Source: Candidatus Stoquefichus massiliensis AP9
GTDB lineage: Bacteria; Bacillota_I; Bacilli_A; Erysipelotrichales; Coprobacillaceae
Length of the DNA: 64,000 nt
Assembly: GCF_000455285.1 (NCBI RefSeq)
Contig: NZ_HG005286.1
Coordinates: forward strand, 138,191-202,190
Direction of reading: 5' to 3'
The notes under the pieces: model-generated
Database searches by the model: none
The model's input: the letters and a program-made list of their open reading frames with translations, nothing else
Told to the model about the DNA's origin: nothing
Part shown: one piece after another, positions 7,814 through 15,801 of the stretch
How positions within the stretch are numbered: position 1 is the stretch's first letter
Layout of the letters: the number at the start of each line of letters is the position of its first letter
Translations under genes and position numbers: made by a program

Positions 7814-9649
7814 CATAATAATCAAACAAGCACCAATTATTGTTGAAGAAAGCAATGCTATTATAAAATGAATTGGATTATTAATAAATATAACTGTAAA
7901 TATACCACCATGTGGAAACAACTGTCCACAGCCATAATACATCACTAATGCTCCTGCAATACCAGAGGCAATAATACACGGAAGATGTATTCCTTTTCTA
8001 TCCTTACTCATATAAGGAATAGCCTCTTCACTAACAAAACATAACCCTTTTATCATGCATTTCCATTTTTCCTTTTGTTCTTTTTCATTAAAAGCTTTTG
8101 GATAAATTAACATTGCCAGGCCAATGGCTATTGGTGGAACCATTCCTCCAATCATAGCGGCTGACATAATTTGATACTTACCTAATATAATACTCATAAT
8201 CCCAATAAAATACGCAGTTTTATTTATAGGACCACCCATATCAATTGACATCATTATACCAATAATTAATCCAATGACTATTAATGTTATTTCATTCAAT
8301 ACCAATTCACTCATTATTACCACTGGATTAAATTCTGACTGATTAACAAATTGTAATAACAATATCATAATGAGTGTTCCACTAAGAGGTATAAGTAGAT
8401 TAGGTATTATACTTTCTATAACATTAGGAAGATATGAGAAAAGTTTTTTTAAACCTAAAACTAAATATCCTGATATAAAGCCTATTAATATAAAACTAAC
8501 CATAATATGGGAATAATTTATACAGGATAAAGAAGCTACAAATGCAACAACAAAGGCTGGTTTATCACCAATACTATCTGCAATAAAAGCACTCATGATT
8601 GGTATAATTCCAAATCCAATAATCAAATAAATTATCATAGATATATCCTTTAAATATGATATTTGAAAACTCATTTCTACTACCCCATTATAATATGTAT
8701 TAGGGTCACCTTTTCCAATCCATTCTAAGACAGTTTTTAAAATACCATAAATCATTAAAATCGGTATAACTTGTGATACACCATTCATTAAATGATTATA
8801 TAAAGTTTTTATAAAATTGAAATTAACTCCTTTTGATGAACTCACATTATTTTCTAAAATAATTTCTTCATCACTCATTGCTTGCTCAAGTATTTCTTTA
8901 GCATTATGTATTCCCTTCGCTACTGGAACTTGTATTAATTTTTTATTAGCAAATCTCTTCATTTCCACCTTTTTATCAGCTGCAATAATTATAGATTTAG
9001 CTTTTTGAATTTCTTCTTCAGTTAATATATTTTTTATTCCACTTGCACCATTTGTTTCTACTTTAATTTTAATTCCCAACTGTTTTGCAGTTTCTTCTAA
9101 TGATTTTGCTGCCATATAAGTATGGGCAATTCCTGTTGGACATGCTGTTACAGCAAGAACATCATAACTATCTTCAATTTCATCTTTGATTTCTTCTTCC
9201 ATTTTCCCAGTTAAAATATTGAGGAAATCATGAGGTGTCTGGGCATTCAATAATTTATGAACTGTTGTTTCATCCATAAGTATCTGAGATAATTGCGCTA
9301 GTATTTCTAAATGTTGTGATCCTCCATCTTTAGGAACAGCAATCATAAAGAATACTTTAGCTGGCAATTGATCTAACGAATCAAAGTTAACACCTTCTTG
9401 ATCTACCATTGCAACTAAAGAAGGGTAATTAACAGTTTCATCTTGAGCATGAGGAATTGCTATCATCTGTCCAACTCCTGTTGAGGATAAATTTTCTCTT
9501 GCAAGGATTGCATCTTTATATTTGTCTTTATTTTTTATATGTCCATTTTTATAATGACATTCTATCATAGCATCTAACACTTCTTGTTTATTAGAGTAAT
9601 GAGAATGAAGGAGAATACTATCTTCTTTTAATAAGTCATTAATATTCAT
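7796..9649 (-). CDS. fruA: fructose-type PTS permease EIIABC
   Basis: 617 aa from the ATG at 9649, which has AGAGG 7-8 bases upstream inside fruK; an ATG at 9667 without a site is less likely. Imports and phosphorylates fructose to fructose-1-phosphate. Domains: EIIA residues ~1-145 with the phosphorylated His in MIAIPHAQ; EIIB ~160-260 with the active Cys in AVTACPTGIAHTYMAA; EIIC from ~285 to the end with many membrane segments and the family's VPPIAIGLAM and EEAIPY motifs. It overlaps the end of fruK by 11 bases, so translation is likely coupled. No DeoR/FruR regulator gene is adjacent. Confidence 0.92.
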   Translation of the reverse strand: MNINDLLKEDSILLHSHYSNKQEVLDAMIECHYKNGHIKNKDKYKDAILARENLSSTGVGQMIAIPHAQDETVNYPSLVAMVDQEGVNFDSLDQLPAKVFFMIAVPKDGGSQHLEILAQLSQILMDETTVHKLLNAQTPHDFLNILTGKMEEEIKDEIEDSYDVLAVTACPTGIAHTYMAAKSLEETAKQLGIKIKVETNGASGIKNILTEEEIQKAKSIIIAADKKVEMKRFANKKLIQVPVAKGIHNAKEILEQAMSDEEIILENNVSSSKGVNFNFIKTLYNHLMNGVSQVIPILMIYGILKTVLEWIGKGDPNTYYNGVVEMSFQISYLKDISMIIYLIIGFGIIPIMSAFIADSIGDKPAFVVAFVASLSCINYSHIMVSFILIGFISGYLVLGLKKLFSYLPNVIESIIPNLLIPLSGTLIMILLLQFVNQSEFNPVVIMSELVLNEITLIVIGLIIGIMMSIDMGGPINKTAYFIGIMSIILGKYQIMSAAMIGGMVPPIAIGLAMLIYPKAFNEKEQKEKWKCMIKGLCFVSEEAIPYMSKDRKGIHLPCIIASGIAGALVMYYGCGQLFPHGGIFTVIFINNPIHFIIALLSSTIIGACLIIMFKKTS

Positions 9650-10565
9650 AAACAACCTCTTGTACATTCTTAAAAAGTTCTTCTACTTCCTCTTTTGTTG
9701 CTAGGTTATCTGAAAATGCACTTGCACTTCCAGTTGCAACACCCATTTTAAATGCATTGACATAATCATGTGTCTGTACATATCCTGCAATAAATCCCGC
9801 TACCATTGAATCACCTGCTCCAACTGAGTTCTTAACAGTTCCCTTTGGTGCCTCACTAAAATAAACTTTTCCATTCTGACAGATGAATAACGCCCCATCC
9901 CCAGCCATAGATACGAGAACATTTTTTGCACCCATATCTTGCAATTTTTTTGCATACTTGACTATATCATCTAATCCAGAAAGTTTCACGTGAAACATTT
10001 CTTCTAACTCATGATTGTTTGGTTTAATAAGAAATGGTCCGTTTTCAAGAACTTTCATTAATAACTCTCCTGTTGCATCAACAACAATTTCAATGCCTTT
10101 ATGAGACAGTTTTTTCATAATTTGATAATAAATATCATTTGACACACATTTTGGTATACTTCCAGAAAGGACTAAAACATCCCCTTCTTTTAAATGTTTG
10201 AATTGATCATATAACTGCTGTAGATGTACTTCAGTAATTAAAGGACCATTTCCATTTACTTCACTCTCTTTATCACTTTTCATTTTAAAATTAATTCTTG
10301 AATATCCATTATGTACATCTATAAAATCAGTTTTTATATTGAAATCTTTTTCTACTCGTTCTTTTATTTCTTGTCCAGTAAAGCCAGCAATAAATCCAAA
10401 TACTGTACTTTCAATTCCCAAATTATTTAAAACAATTGATACATTAATACCCTTGCCTCCTGGTAATAAATATTCTGATGTTGTTCTGTTGACTTCTCCT
10501 AATTGAAAGTGATCAACTGTTACCATATAATCAATTGATGGATTAAATGTCATTGTATATATCAT
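9639..10565 (-). CDS. fruK: 1-phosphofructokinase (PfkB family)
   Basis: 308 aa. Phosphorylates fructose-1-phosphate to fructose-1,6-bisphosphate, feeding glycolysis. PfkB signatures are clear: TMTFNPSIDYMV at the N-terminus, LPGGKGINVSIVL near residue 33, and the ATP/catalytic motif NSVGAGDSMVAGFIAG near 247 with the catalytic Asp in GAGDS. Linked in an operon with fruA (11-base overlap), which decides 1-phosphofructokinase over tagatose-6-phosphate kinase. GGAGG precedes the ATG. Confidence 0.92.
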   Translation of the reverse strand: MIYTMTFNPSIDYMVTVDHFQLGEVNRTTSEYLLPGGKGINVSIVLNNLGIESTVFGFIAGFTGQEIKERVEKDFNIKTDFIDVHNGYSRINFKMKSDKESEVNGNGPLITEVHLQQLYDQFKHLKEGDVLVLSGSIPKCVSNDIYYQIMKKLSHKGIEIVVDATGELLMKVLENGPFLIKPNNHELEEMFHVKLSGLDDIVKYAKKLQDMGAKNVLVSMAGDGALFICQNGKVYFSEAPKGTVKNSVGAGDSMVAGFIAGYVQTHDYVNAFKMGVATGSASAFSDNLATKEEVEELFKNVQEVVYEY

Positions 10566-10634
10566 AAAGATTCCTCCTTTATACTTATCTTTATTATACT
10601 TTATTTAAAAATAAAAATGAATATATTTCTATAC

Positions 10635-11483
10635 TCATTTTTGATGATATTCTTGATATACTATATTTTTTGAAATATTTCTTTGTTTTGCAACTTCTTT
10701 AATTGCATCTTTTGCAGACATACCTTTATTAATATATTCATTCACATGTTCTTGTATACTTTGTTCAAAAACCTGTTCTTCTTCTTTTTCATTATTTCCT
10801 TCAACAACAATAACCATTTCACCTTTCATATCATCTACAACCGAAAGAATTTCTTCTATTGTACCTCTATTTATTTCTTCATGTTTTTTTGTGATTTCAC
10901 GGCATAAAGCTATATTTCTATTACCAAATATTTCTAACATAACAGATAATGTTTTTTTGATACGATGTGGCGCCTCATAAAACACAATTGTTTCTTTATA
11001 TTTTCTTAATAAATCTAGTTCTTTCTTTTTACGCTTATCTAAATGATCTAAAAAACCATAAAAAAGGAATGGTTGTGGTGCTATACCTGAAACGACTAAA
11101 GCATTTAAACAAGCATTAGATCCTGAAATAGGAACTACATTAATATTGTTAACAATACATTCCTTTACTAATTCATATCCTGGATCACTAATTGCAGGAT
11201 ATCCTGCATCACTTACTAAGGCTAAATCATGACCTTCTAATAGAAGATTTATAATTTTAGGAATAGATGTCACCAAATTATGTTCATGATGTGATATTAA
11301 TTTTGTTGTAATTTCAAAATGATTAAGCAATTTTACAGTATTTCTTGTATCTTCTGCAGCTATAAAATCAACATTTTTAAGTGTATCCACAGCTCTATAG
11401 GTCATTTCACTTAAATTACCTATTGGTGTTGCAACAAGAAATAATGTTGGTTGCTGATTTTCAAAACTTTTTTGTCTATTCAT
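10635..11483 (-). CDS. rsmI: 16S rRNA 2'-O-methyltransferase RsmI
   Basis: 282 aa from the ATG at 11483 with GGAG upstream; a TTG at 11498 is in frame but forms part of that site. Methylates the 2'-O of C1402 in 16S rRNA with SAM. The tetrapyrrole-methylase fold is shown by LFLVATPIGNLSEMTYRA, AAEDTRNT, ISHHEHN, LALVSDAGYPAISDPG and PFLFYGFLDH. The start overlaps the end of trmN6 by 8 bases, and the gene closes the conserved dnaX-to-rsmI series. Confidence 0.92.
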   Translation of the reverse strand: MNRQKSFENQQPTLFLVATPIGNLSEMTYRAVDTLKNVDFIAAEDTRNTVKLLNHFEITTKLISHHEHNLVTSIPKIINLLLEGHDLALVSDAGYPAISDPGYELVKECIVNNINVVPISGSNACLNALVVSGIAPQPFLFYGFLDHLDKRKKKELDLLRKYKETIVFYEAPHRIKKTLSVMLEIFGNRNIALCREITKKHEEINRGTIEEILSVVDDMKGEMVIVVEGNNEKEEEQVFEQSIQEHVNEYINKGMSAKDAIKEVAKQRNISKNIVYQEYHQK

Positions 11484-12213
11484 CACTATTTTCTCCAAAC
11501 ATTTGTTTTATCTCTTTTGTATATGTTCCATCAGCTTCATGAGCATATAAAGGGGATTCAATTTTTAACCCTTTATTTCCTTTATACATTCCTTCAATAA
11601 GAAATATATGTGATTCCCTCCCAACTTTAGGATATACAAATCTTACTCTTTTTGGTTCTATACCATATTTTTGCATACAATTAATAATTTCTATCATACG
11701 ATCTGGTCTATGTACCATAGCAAATCTACCTTTATTATCAAGGATTGTAGCAGCACATTTTATAATTTCATCTAAACTAATCTTGATCTCATGTCTGGCA
11801 ATTTGTAAATACTCATTATCATTAAGATTACTTCTTTCTCCTACTTTAAAGAAAGGTGGATTACATACAATAAGTTTAACTTTCATTTGTTCATGTTTGA
11901 CATACTCTTTAATATCACTATGAATAATTTGAATTTGATGATCTAAATGGTTCATTTCAACATTCTTTTTAGCAAGTTTAACTGCTTCCTCTTGTATTTC
12001 TATTCCTATAATCTTTTTATCAGTTCTTCTTGTTAATAATAATGGTATAGCAGCATTATTAGTACCAAAATCAATAATTTCATTAATATCCTTATTAAGA
12101 GTACAAAAATTAGCTAATAAAACAGTATCCAAAGAAAAGTTAAACATATCTTTTCTTTGAATAATTTTCATGTTTTTATAAGCTAATAAATAATTAGTGA
12201 CTTCGTTGGTCAT
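11476..12213 (-). CDS. tRNA1(Val) adenine-37 N6-methyltransferase-like (YabB/TrmN6)
   Basis: 245 aa from the ATG at 12213, which has AGAAGGAT 7 bases upstream; the extra N-terminal residues of the longer frame come from yaaT sequence. Class I SAM methyltransferase: DMFNFSLDTVLLANF at the start, DFGTNNAAIPLLL as SAM loop, IGIEIQ as acidic loop, and IVCNPPFFK as the amino-methyltransferase NPPF motif. Members modify a base next to a tRNA anticodon; the exact target here is inferred from family and from its place between yaaT and rsmI as in Bacillus (yabB). A GIY-YIG protein and yabA found in Bacillus at this point are absent. Confidence 0.87.
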   Translation of the reverse strand: MTNEVTNYLLAYKNMKIIQRKDMFNFSLDTVLLANFCTLNKDINEIIDFGTNNAAIPLLLTRRTDKKIIGIEIQEEAVKLAKKNVEMNHLDHQIQIIHSDIKEYVKHEQMKVKLIVCNPPFFKVGERSNLNDNEYLQIARHEIKISLDEIIKCAATILDNKGRFAMVHRPDRMIEIINCMQKYGIEPKRVRFVYPKVGRESHIFLIEGMYKGNKGLKIESPLYAHEADGTYTKEIKQMFGENSDE

Positions 12214-13024
12214 GTTTATGATCCTTCTGAGGTAAAATTTTAATATCACTTAAAGGTACAAAAGAAATATTTCCATCATGTTCTATCTTAACAAGATCAC
12301 TAATGACGTTTAGACCAACAACACGAACTATTTTATCTTCGTATCTCACACGAGACCCAATCTTTGGAAAACGTTTTTTTTCAATTGTATATGCCTCATC
12401 TTCATACTTAAGACAACAAAGTAAGCGACCACAAGCCCCTGATATCTTATCAATATTAATAGCAAGCATTTGATTCTTTGCCATATTAATAGAAACACCA
12501 TCAAATTCACCTAAAAATGACGAACAGCATAATGGTAAACCGCAAGACCCCAATCCACCTATAATTTTTGATTTATCACGAGGTCCAATTTGGCGCAATT
12601 CAATTCTACACTTAAAAACACTTGCTAATTCTTTAAGAAGTTCTCTAAAATCAACACGACTTTCTGATGTATACATAAATATAACCTTTGAAGCATCTAG
12701 TGTATATTCACAATTAACAAGATGCATATCTAGTTTATACTCTTTTATAATATCTCGACATATTTCTAATGATTTGATTGCTTTTGTCTTATTAAACTCA
12801 TACAAATCTAAATCTGCACGATTGGCACGTCTTTTAATTCTTTTTAATTCAGTATCTAGATTGAATTCAGATATATCTTTAAGTTCTGTAATCATCTCAC
12901 CTAATTCTAATCCTCTCACTGTTTCAACAACGACTTTTTCTCCTTTATGTATATCTAAATCAGTAGAAAAGTAATATGACTTACCAACATTATTAAAACG
13001 TATAAGAGCTAATTTTTCTTCCAT
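12194..13024 (-). CDS. PSP1-domain protein YaaT (RicT)
   Basis: 276 aa. PSP1 C-terminal domain with the family's Cys-rich core: GGLGSCGLPLCCSSFL (near residue 157) and SGACGRLLCCLKYEDEAY (near 194). In Bacillus this protein works with RicA and RicF as an Fe-S complex that stimulates RNase Y processing and affects development and competence. AAGGAGA precedes the ATG. The 3' end overlaps the following methyltransferase gene by 20 bases. Confidence 0.88.
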   Translation of the reverse strand: MEEKLALIRFNNVGKSYYFSTDLDIHKGEKVVVETVRGLELGEMITELKDISEFNLDTELKRIKRRANRADLDLYEFNKTKAIKSLEICRDIIKEYKLDMHLVNCEYTLDASKVIFMYTSESRVDFRELLKELASVFKCRIELRQIGPRDKSKIIGGLGSCGLPLCCSSFLGEFDGVSINMAKNQMLAINIDKISGACGRLLCCLKYEDEAYTIEKKRFPKIGSRVRYEDKIVRVVGLNVISDLVKIEHDGNISFVPLSDIKILPQKDHKHDQRSH

Positions 13025-13036
13025 AAAATCTCCTTT

Positions 13037-13990
13037 CTATATTTTACACATCATACTATCAATTAATAGCATAACATTTGCATTTGTATTTAATAAATAC
13101 TCAGTATTTAAAACTAAATCTATCTTTCTAACAATTTCATCATCTGTATCATCTACTCTTTCATATAAACTTCTAAATGATGGATATGTTAAACTCATAG
13201 AATGTTTCACGTGAAACAAATCTCTTAATCCAAGAACTAACATATTTAGAAATAATTGAACTTTCTCTTTATCCTTGTGATTTTTCATCAAATGTGTTTG
13301 AACATTTATAACAAGATTATCTCTATGACAATATAAATCCTCTATAAAATGAAAGACTTCCAATTTTAATGCTTCTAATAATTCAGACTCAATATATGGT
13401 TGACATTCATCATATGTGTCAAACAGTTCAGACAAAACATTAATATCATCCTCAGGTATATCATCATTTATAAGTTGACTTTTCAACAATTTCTTTGAAC
13501 TTGGTAATAATTGGATAACCTGACAACGTGATTGTATTGTAGGAAGCACACGACTCAAGTTTTGGCATGTGAAGATTGCATATACTCCAGCAATAGGTTC
13601 CTCTAATATCTTCAATAGACTATTCATAGCCTCAGGTGTTGAATTTTCAATGTTTTCTAACAGATATATTTTTGCCTTCCCTTCCATTGAAGATTTTGCA
13701 AATTGTTCTTGAATATACTCAACACTACCTTTTTTTATTGATTCGTCCTTACCGTTAAAATAAATTAAATCACCATAGTTATGTTCATCAATACGTCTGC
13801 AATCATTACATTGATTACAAGCTAATATCTCCTGACTACATATCAAACTTTTTGCTATATAATGAGCAGCTAACCCACTGTTTTTCCCAACAAGTAGAAA
13901 AGCATGTGAAATTTTCGAACTTGTAAAACTTTTTATCAATATCTGATATAAAATAGGTTGCTGTTGCTTTAAATCATCATGAAAACTCAT
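13037..13990 (-). CDS. holB: DNA polymerase III delta' subunit
   Basis: 317 aa. Clamp-loader AAA+ subunit. A modified P-loop region (LLVGKNSGLAAHYIA) lacks the normal GKT, as usual for delta'. Zinc-binding Cys cluster C-x9-C-x2-C-x2-C appears in the segment ICSQEILACNQCNDCRR near residue 50; SSMEGKAKIYLLENIE and MNSLLKILEEP (sensor region) follow. Start codon overlaps the tmk stop by four bases (ATGA). In the replisome it loads the DnaN clamp together with DnaX. Confidence 0.9.
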   Translation of the reverse strand: MSFHDDLKQQQPILYQILIKSFTSSKISHAFLLVGKNSGLAAHYIAKSLICSQEILACNQCNDCRRIDEHNYGDLIYFNGKDESIKKGSVEYIQEQFAKSSMEGKAKIYLLENIENSTPEAMNSLLKILEEPIAGVYAIFTCQNLSRVLPTIQSRCQVIQLLPSSKKLLKSQLINDDIPEDDINVLSELFDTYDECQPYIESELLEALKLEVFHFIEDLYCHRDNLVINVQTHLMKNHKDKEKVQLFLNMLVLGLRDLFHVKHSMSLTYPSFRSLYERVDDTDDEIVRKIDLVLNTEYLLNTNANVMLLIDSMMCKI

Positions 13991-14610
13991 ATAACATCTC
14001 TAATTCTTTCCAACACTTGTTGAAATACACCTTCTATATTCTGACTTGCATCAATTTTTACAATACGTTCAGGAAACATATCACAAATAGAAAGGTATCC
14101 TTGATATACATTTTTATGAAAATCAATTTTCTCTAAATCTAAACGATTAACTTCACGATCTTTATTTGCATAAACTCTTTCTAAACCATCTTCTGGCTTA
14201 ATATCAAAAAAGATTGTTCTTTTAGGTAGAATGTTTTCTGTTGCAAATAAATTCATTTCATAAACTTCTTTCATTCCAATGCCTCTGGCAATACCCTGAT
14301 AAACCATTGAACTATCAACAAATCTATCACAAATAACAATTTCTCCTCGATCTAATGCAGGGATTACCTTTTCTACTAAATGCTGGCGTCTACTTGCAGC
14401 ATAAAGCAAAGCCTCTGTTTTTCTATCCATATTTGTATATTGAACATTATGAATAATATCACGTATCTTTTCAGCTATCTCTACACCACCTGGTTCTCTA
14501 GTTAAAGTTACTTGATATCCTTCTTTATCTAAAGCCTCTTTAATTAAAGCAGCAATTGTTGTTTTACCACTACCTTCTCCACCTTCAAAAGTAATAAATA
14601 CTCCTGGCAT
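13987..14610 (-). CDS. tmk: thymidylate kinase
   Basis: 207 aa, typical length. Converts dTMP to dTDP. P-loop GGEGSGKTT at residues 9-17, DR-x motif ICDRFVDSSMVYQG near 92 and LTREPGG near 35 are visible. A -10 hexamer TATAAT at 14635-14640 suggests a local promoter in addition to read-through from recR. Translationally coupled to holB. Confidence 0.93.
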   Translation of the reverse strand: MPGVFITFEGGEGSGKTTIAALIKEALDKEGYQVTLTREPGGVEIAEKIRDIIHNVQYTNMDRKTEALLYAASRRQHLVEKVIPALDRGEIVICDRFVDSSMVYQGIARGIGMKEVYEMNLFATENILPKRTIFFDIKPEDGLERVYANKDREVNRLDLEKIDFHKNVYQGYLSICDMFPERIVKIDASQNIEGVFQQVLERIRDVI

Positions 14611-14681
14611 TTATAACACCTCATTTCTTTCTCTATTATATAAAAAATCAGACAAGATATAAAGCATTATTTAAGAATTCA

Positions 14682-14867
14682 CTAAAGGATAAATTTTAAA
14701 ACAATACAGAGTATAACACCAAATATATCAAATAAAGAAATCATAATAATATTAAATATATTAAGTGTTAACGTTATATGTGTTATAGATTCAAAAGAAT
14801 TGAAGACAAATATAAATAATGTTGCAAATAGCAACCTAATGAAAACTCTTGTTATTCTTTTTATCAA
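14682..14867 (-). CDS. BofA-like small membrane protein
   Basis: 61 aa with two membrane segments, starting at a TTG (14867) with GAGGTGA upstream. The C-terminal half, LNIFNIIMISLFDIFGVILC then a basic-hydrophobic tail (KFIL), has the spacing of the BofA family (N-x(4)-t-x-i-x-g-i-l-G-i-p-G-i, ending in K-x-F-I). Bacillus BofA holds the pro-sigma-K protease SpoIVFB inactive. Position directly after recR matches Bacillus and Clostridia. The N-terminal segment is shorter than the ~87 aa of Bacillus BofA, and the two conserved glycines are D and F-G here. The family call is inference from pattern plus gene order; the frame could also be a fortuitous AT-rich ORF. Confidence 0.6.
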   Translation of the reverse strand: MIKRITRVFIRLLFATLFIFVFNSFESITHITLTLNIFNIIMISLFDIFGVILCIVLKFIL

Positions 14868-14899
14868 AAAATCACCTCATTAACTATATGAGATGATTT
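14864..14899 (-). terminator. hairpin after recR overlapping the BofA-like ribosome site
   Basis: 12-bp stem (14888-14899 with 14869-14880, one G-U pair), 7-base loop and a run of T on the minus strand. It has the form of an intrinsic terminator for recR, but its 3' arm is the GAGGTGA ribosome site and its T-run touches the TTG start of the BofA-like gene, so it could also limit translation of that gene. Confidence 0.7.
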
Positions 14900-15491
14900 A
14901 TAATTTCTTTCGTCCTTCTAATGATTTTAATAAAGTTAATTCATCCGCATAATCAAGATTACCACCAATAGGCAAGCCATTAGCAATTCTTGATGCTGGT
15001 ATATTGTGTTTAGCTAATAATTTAGCTAGAAAAAGAGCTGTTGTTTCTCCCTCTCTCGTAGGATTTGTCGCAATAATAACCTCTTGGATATTTTCATTTA
15101 ATCTGTCAAATAATGATTGAATATTTAAATCCTCTATTGTTTTACCATCCATAATTGACATAGTTCCATGTAGAACATGATATAATCCATGGTATTCTTT
15201 TAACTTTTCCATTGCATAAACATCTTTAGGAGATTCAACTACACAAATTGTTGATTGATCTCTTGTCTCATCATCACAAATTTCACAAATTTCACCTTCA
15301 CAAATATGACCGCATTTCTTACAGTATCGAATATTTGTTTTAAAATCAACTAATGCACTTGAAAATCTTTGAACATGTTCAAAATCCATTTCTAATACAT
15401 GATAAACCATACGCTCAGCACCCTTAGTACCAATTCCAGGTAACATTTTAAAACATTCAACAAGTTCTTCAAAACTACTAGGATATTCCAT
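14898..15491 (-). CDS. recR: recombination mediator RecR
   Basis: 197 aa. Acts with RecO (and RecF) to load RecA on gapped DNA. Helix-hairpin-helix MLPGIGTKGAERM near residue 17, zinc finger CKKCGHICEGEICEIC near 57, and TOPRIM core ICVVESPKDVYAME near 80 with the later TNPTREGETTA. Start and the ybaB stop share one base (TAATG), showing coupling. Confidence 0.94.
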   Translation of the reverse strand: MEYPSSFEELVECFKMLPGIGTKGAERMVYHVLEMDFEHVQRFSSALVDFKTNIRYCKKCGHICEGEICEICDDETRDQSTICVVESPKDVYAMEKLKEYHGLYHVLHGTMSIMDGKTIEDLNIQSLFDRLNENIQEVIIATNPTREGETTALFLAKLLAKHNIPASRIANGLPIGGNLDYADELTLLKSLEGRKKL

Positions 15492-15799
15492 TATAGAAAT
15501 GCAGATACATCAACACCATTTGTTGCTTTATTTAATGTATCTTCCCTTTCTTTTTCTATTTTCTGAACTGTTTGATTAATTGTAATCATTATTAAATCTT
15601 CAATATCTTCTTTGCTATCAATATTTAACAATGACTGATCTATATGTAATTCAGTAATTGAAAGATTTCCTTTCATTTTTCCAGTAATCAACTCATTTTG
15701 TGAAATAATATCAAACTCTTTTTCATTAAATTGTTTTTTTAGTTTATTTACTTTTCTTTGCATTTGTTGTGCTTGTGCCACTAAATTATTAAAATTCAT
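15491..15799 (-). CDS. YbaB/EbfC nucleoid-associated protein
   Basis: 102 aa. Small DNA-binding dimer of the YbaB/EbfC family: N-terminal MNFNNLVAQAQQMQRKVNK helix, central GKMKGNLSITELHID strand pair, C-terminal helix. Position between dnaX and recR is the conserved one, and it overlaps the recR start by one base. Confidence 0.92.
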   Translation of the reverse strand: MNFNNLVAQAQQMQRKVNKLKKQFNEKEFDIISQNELITGKMKGNLSITELHIDQSLLNIDSKEDIEDLIMITINQTVQKIEKEREDTLNKATNGVDVSAFL

Positions 15800-15801
15800 A
15801 T

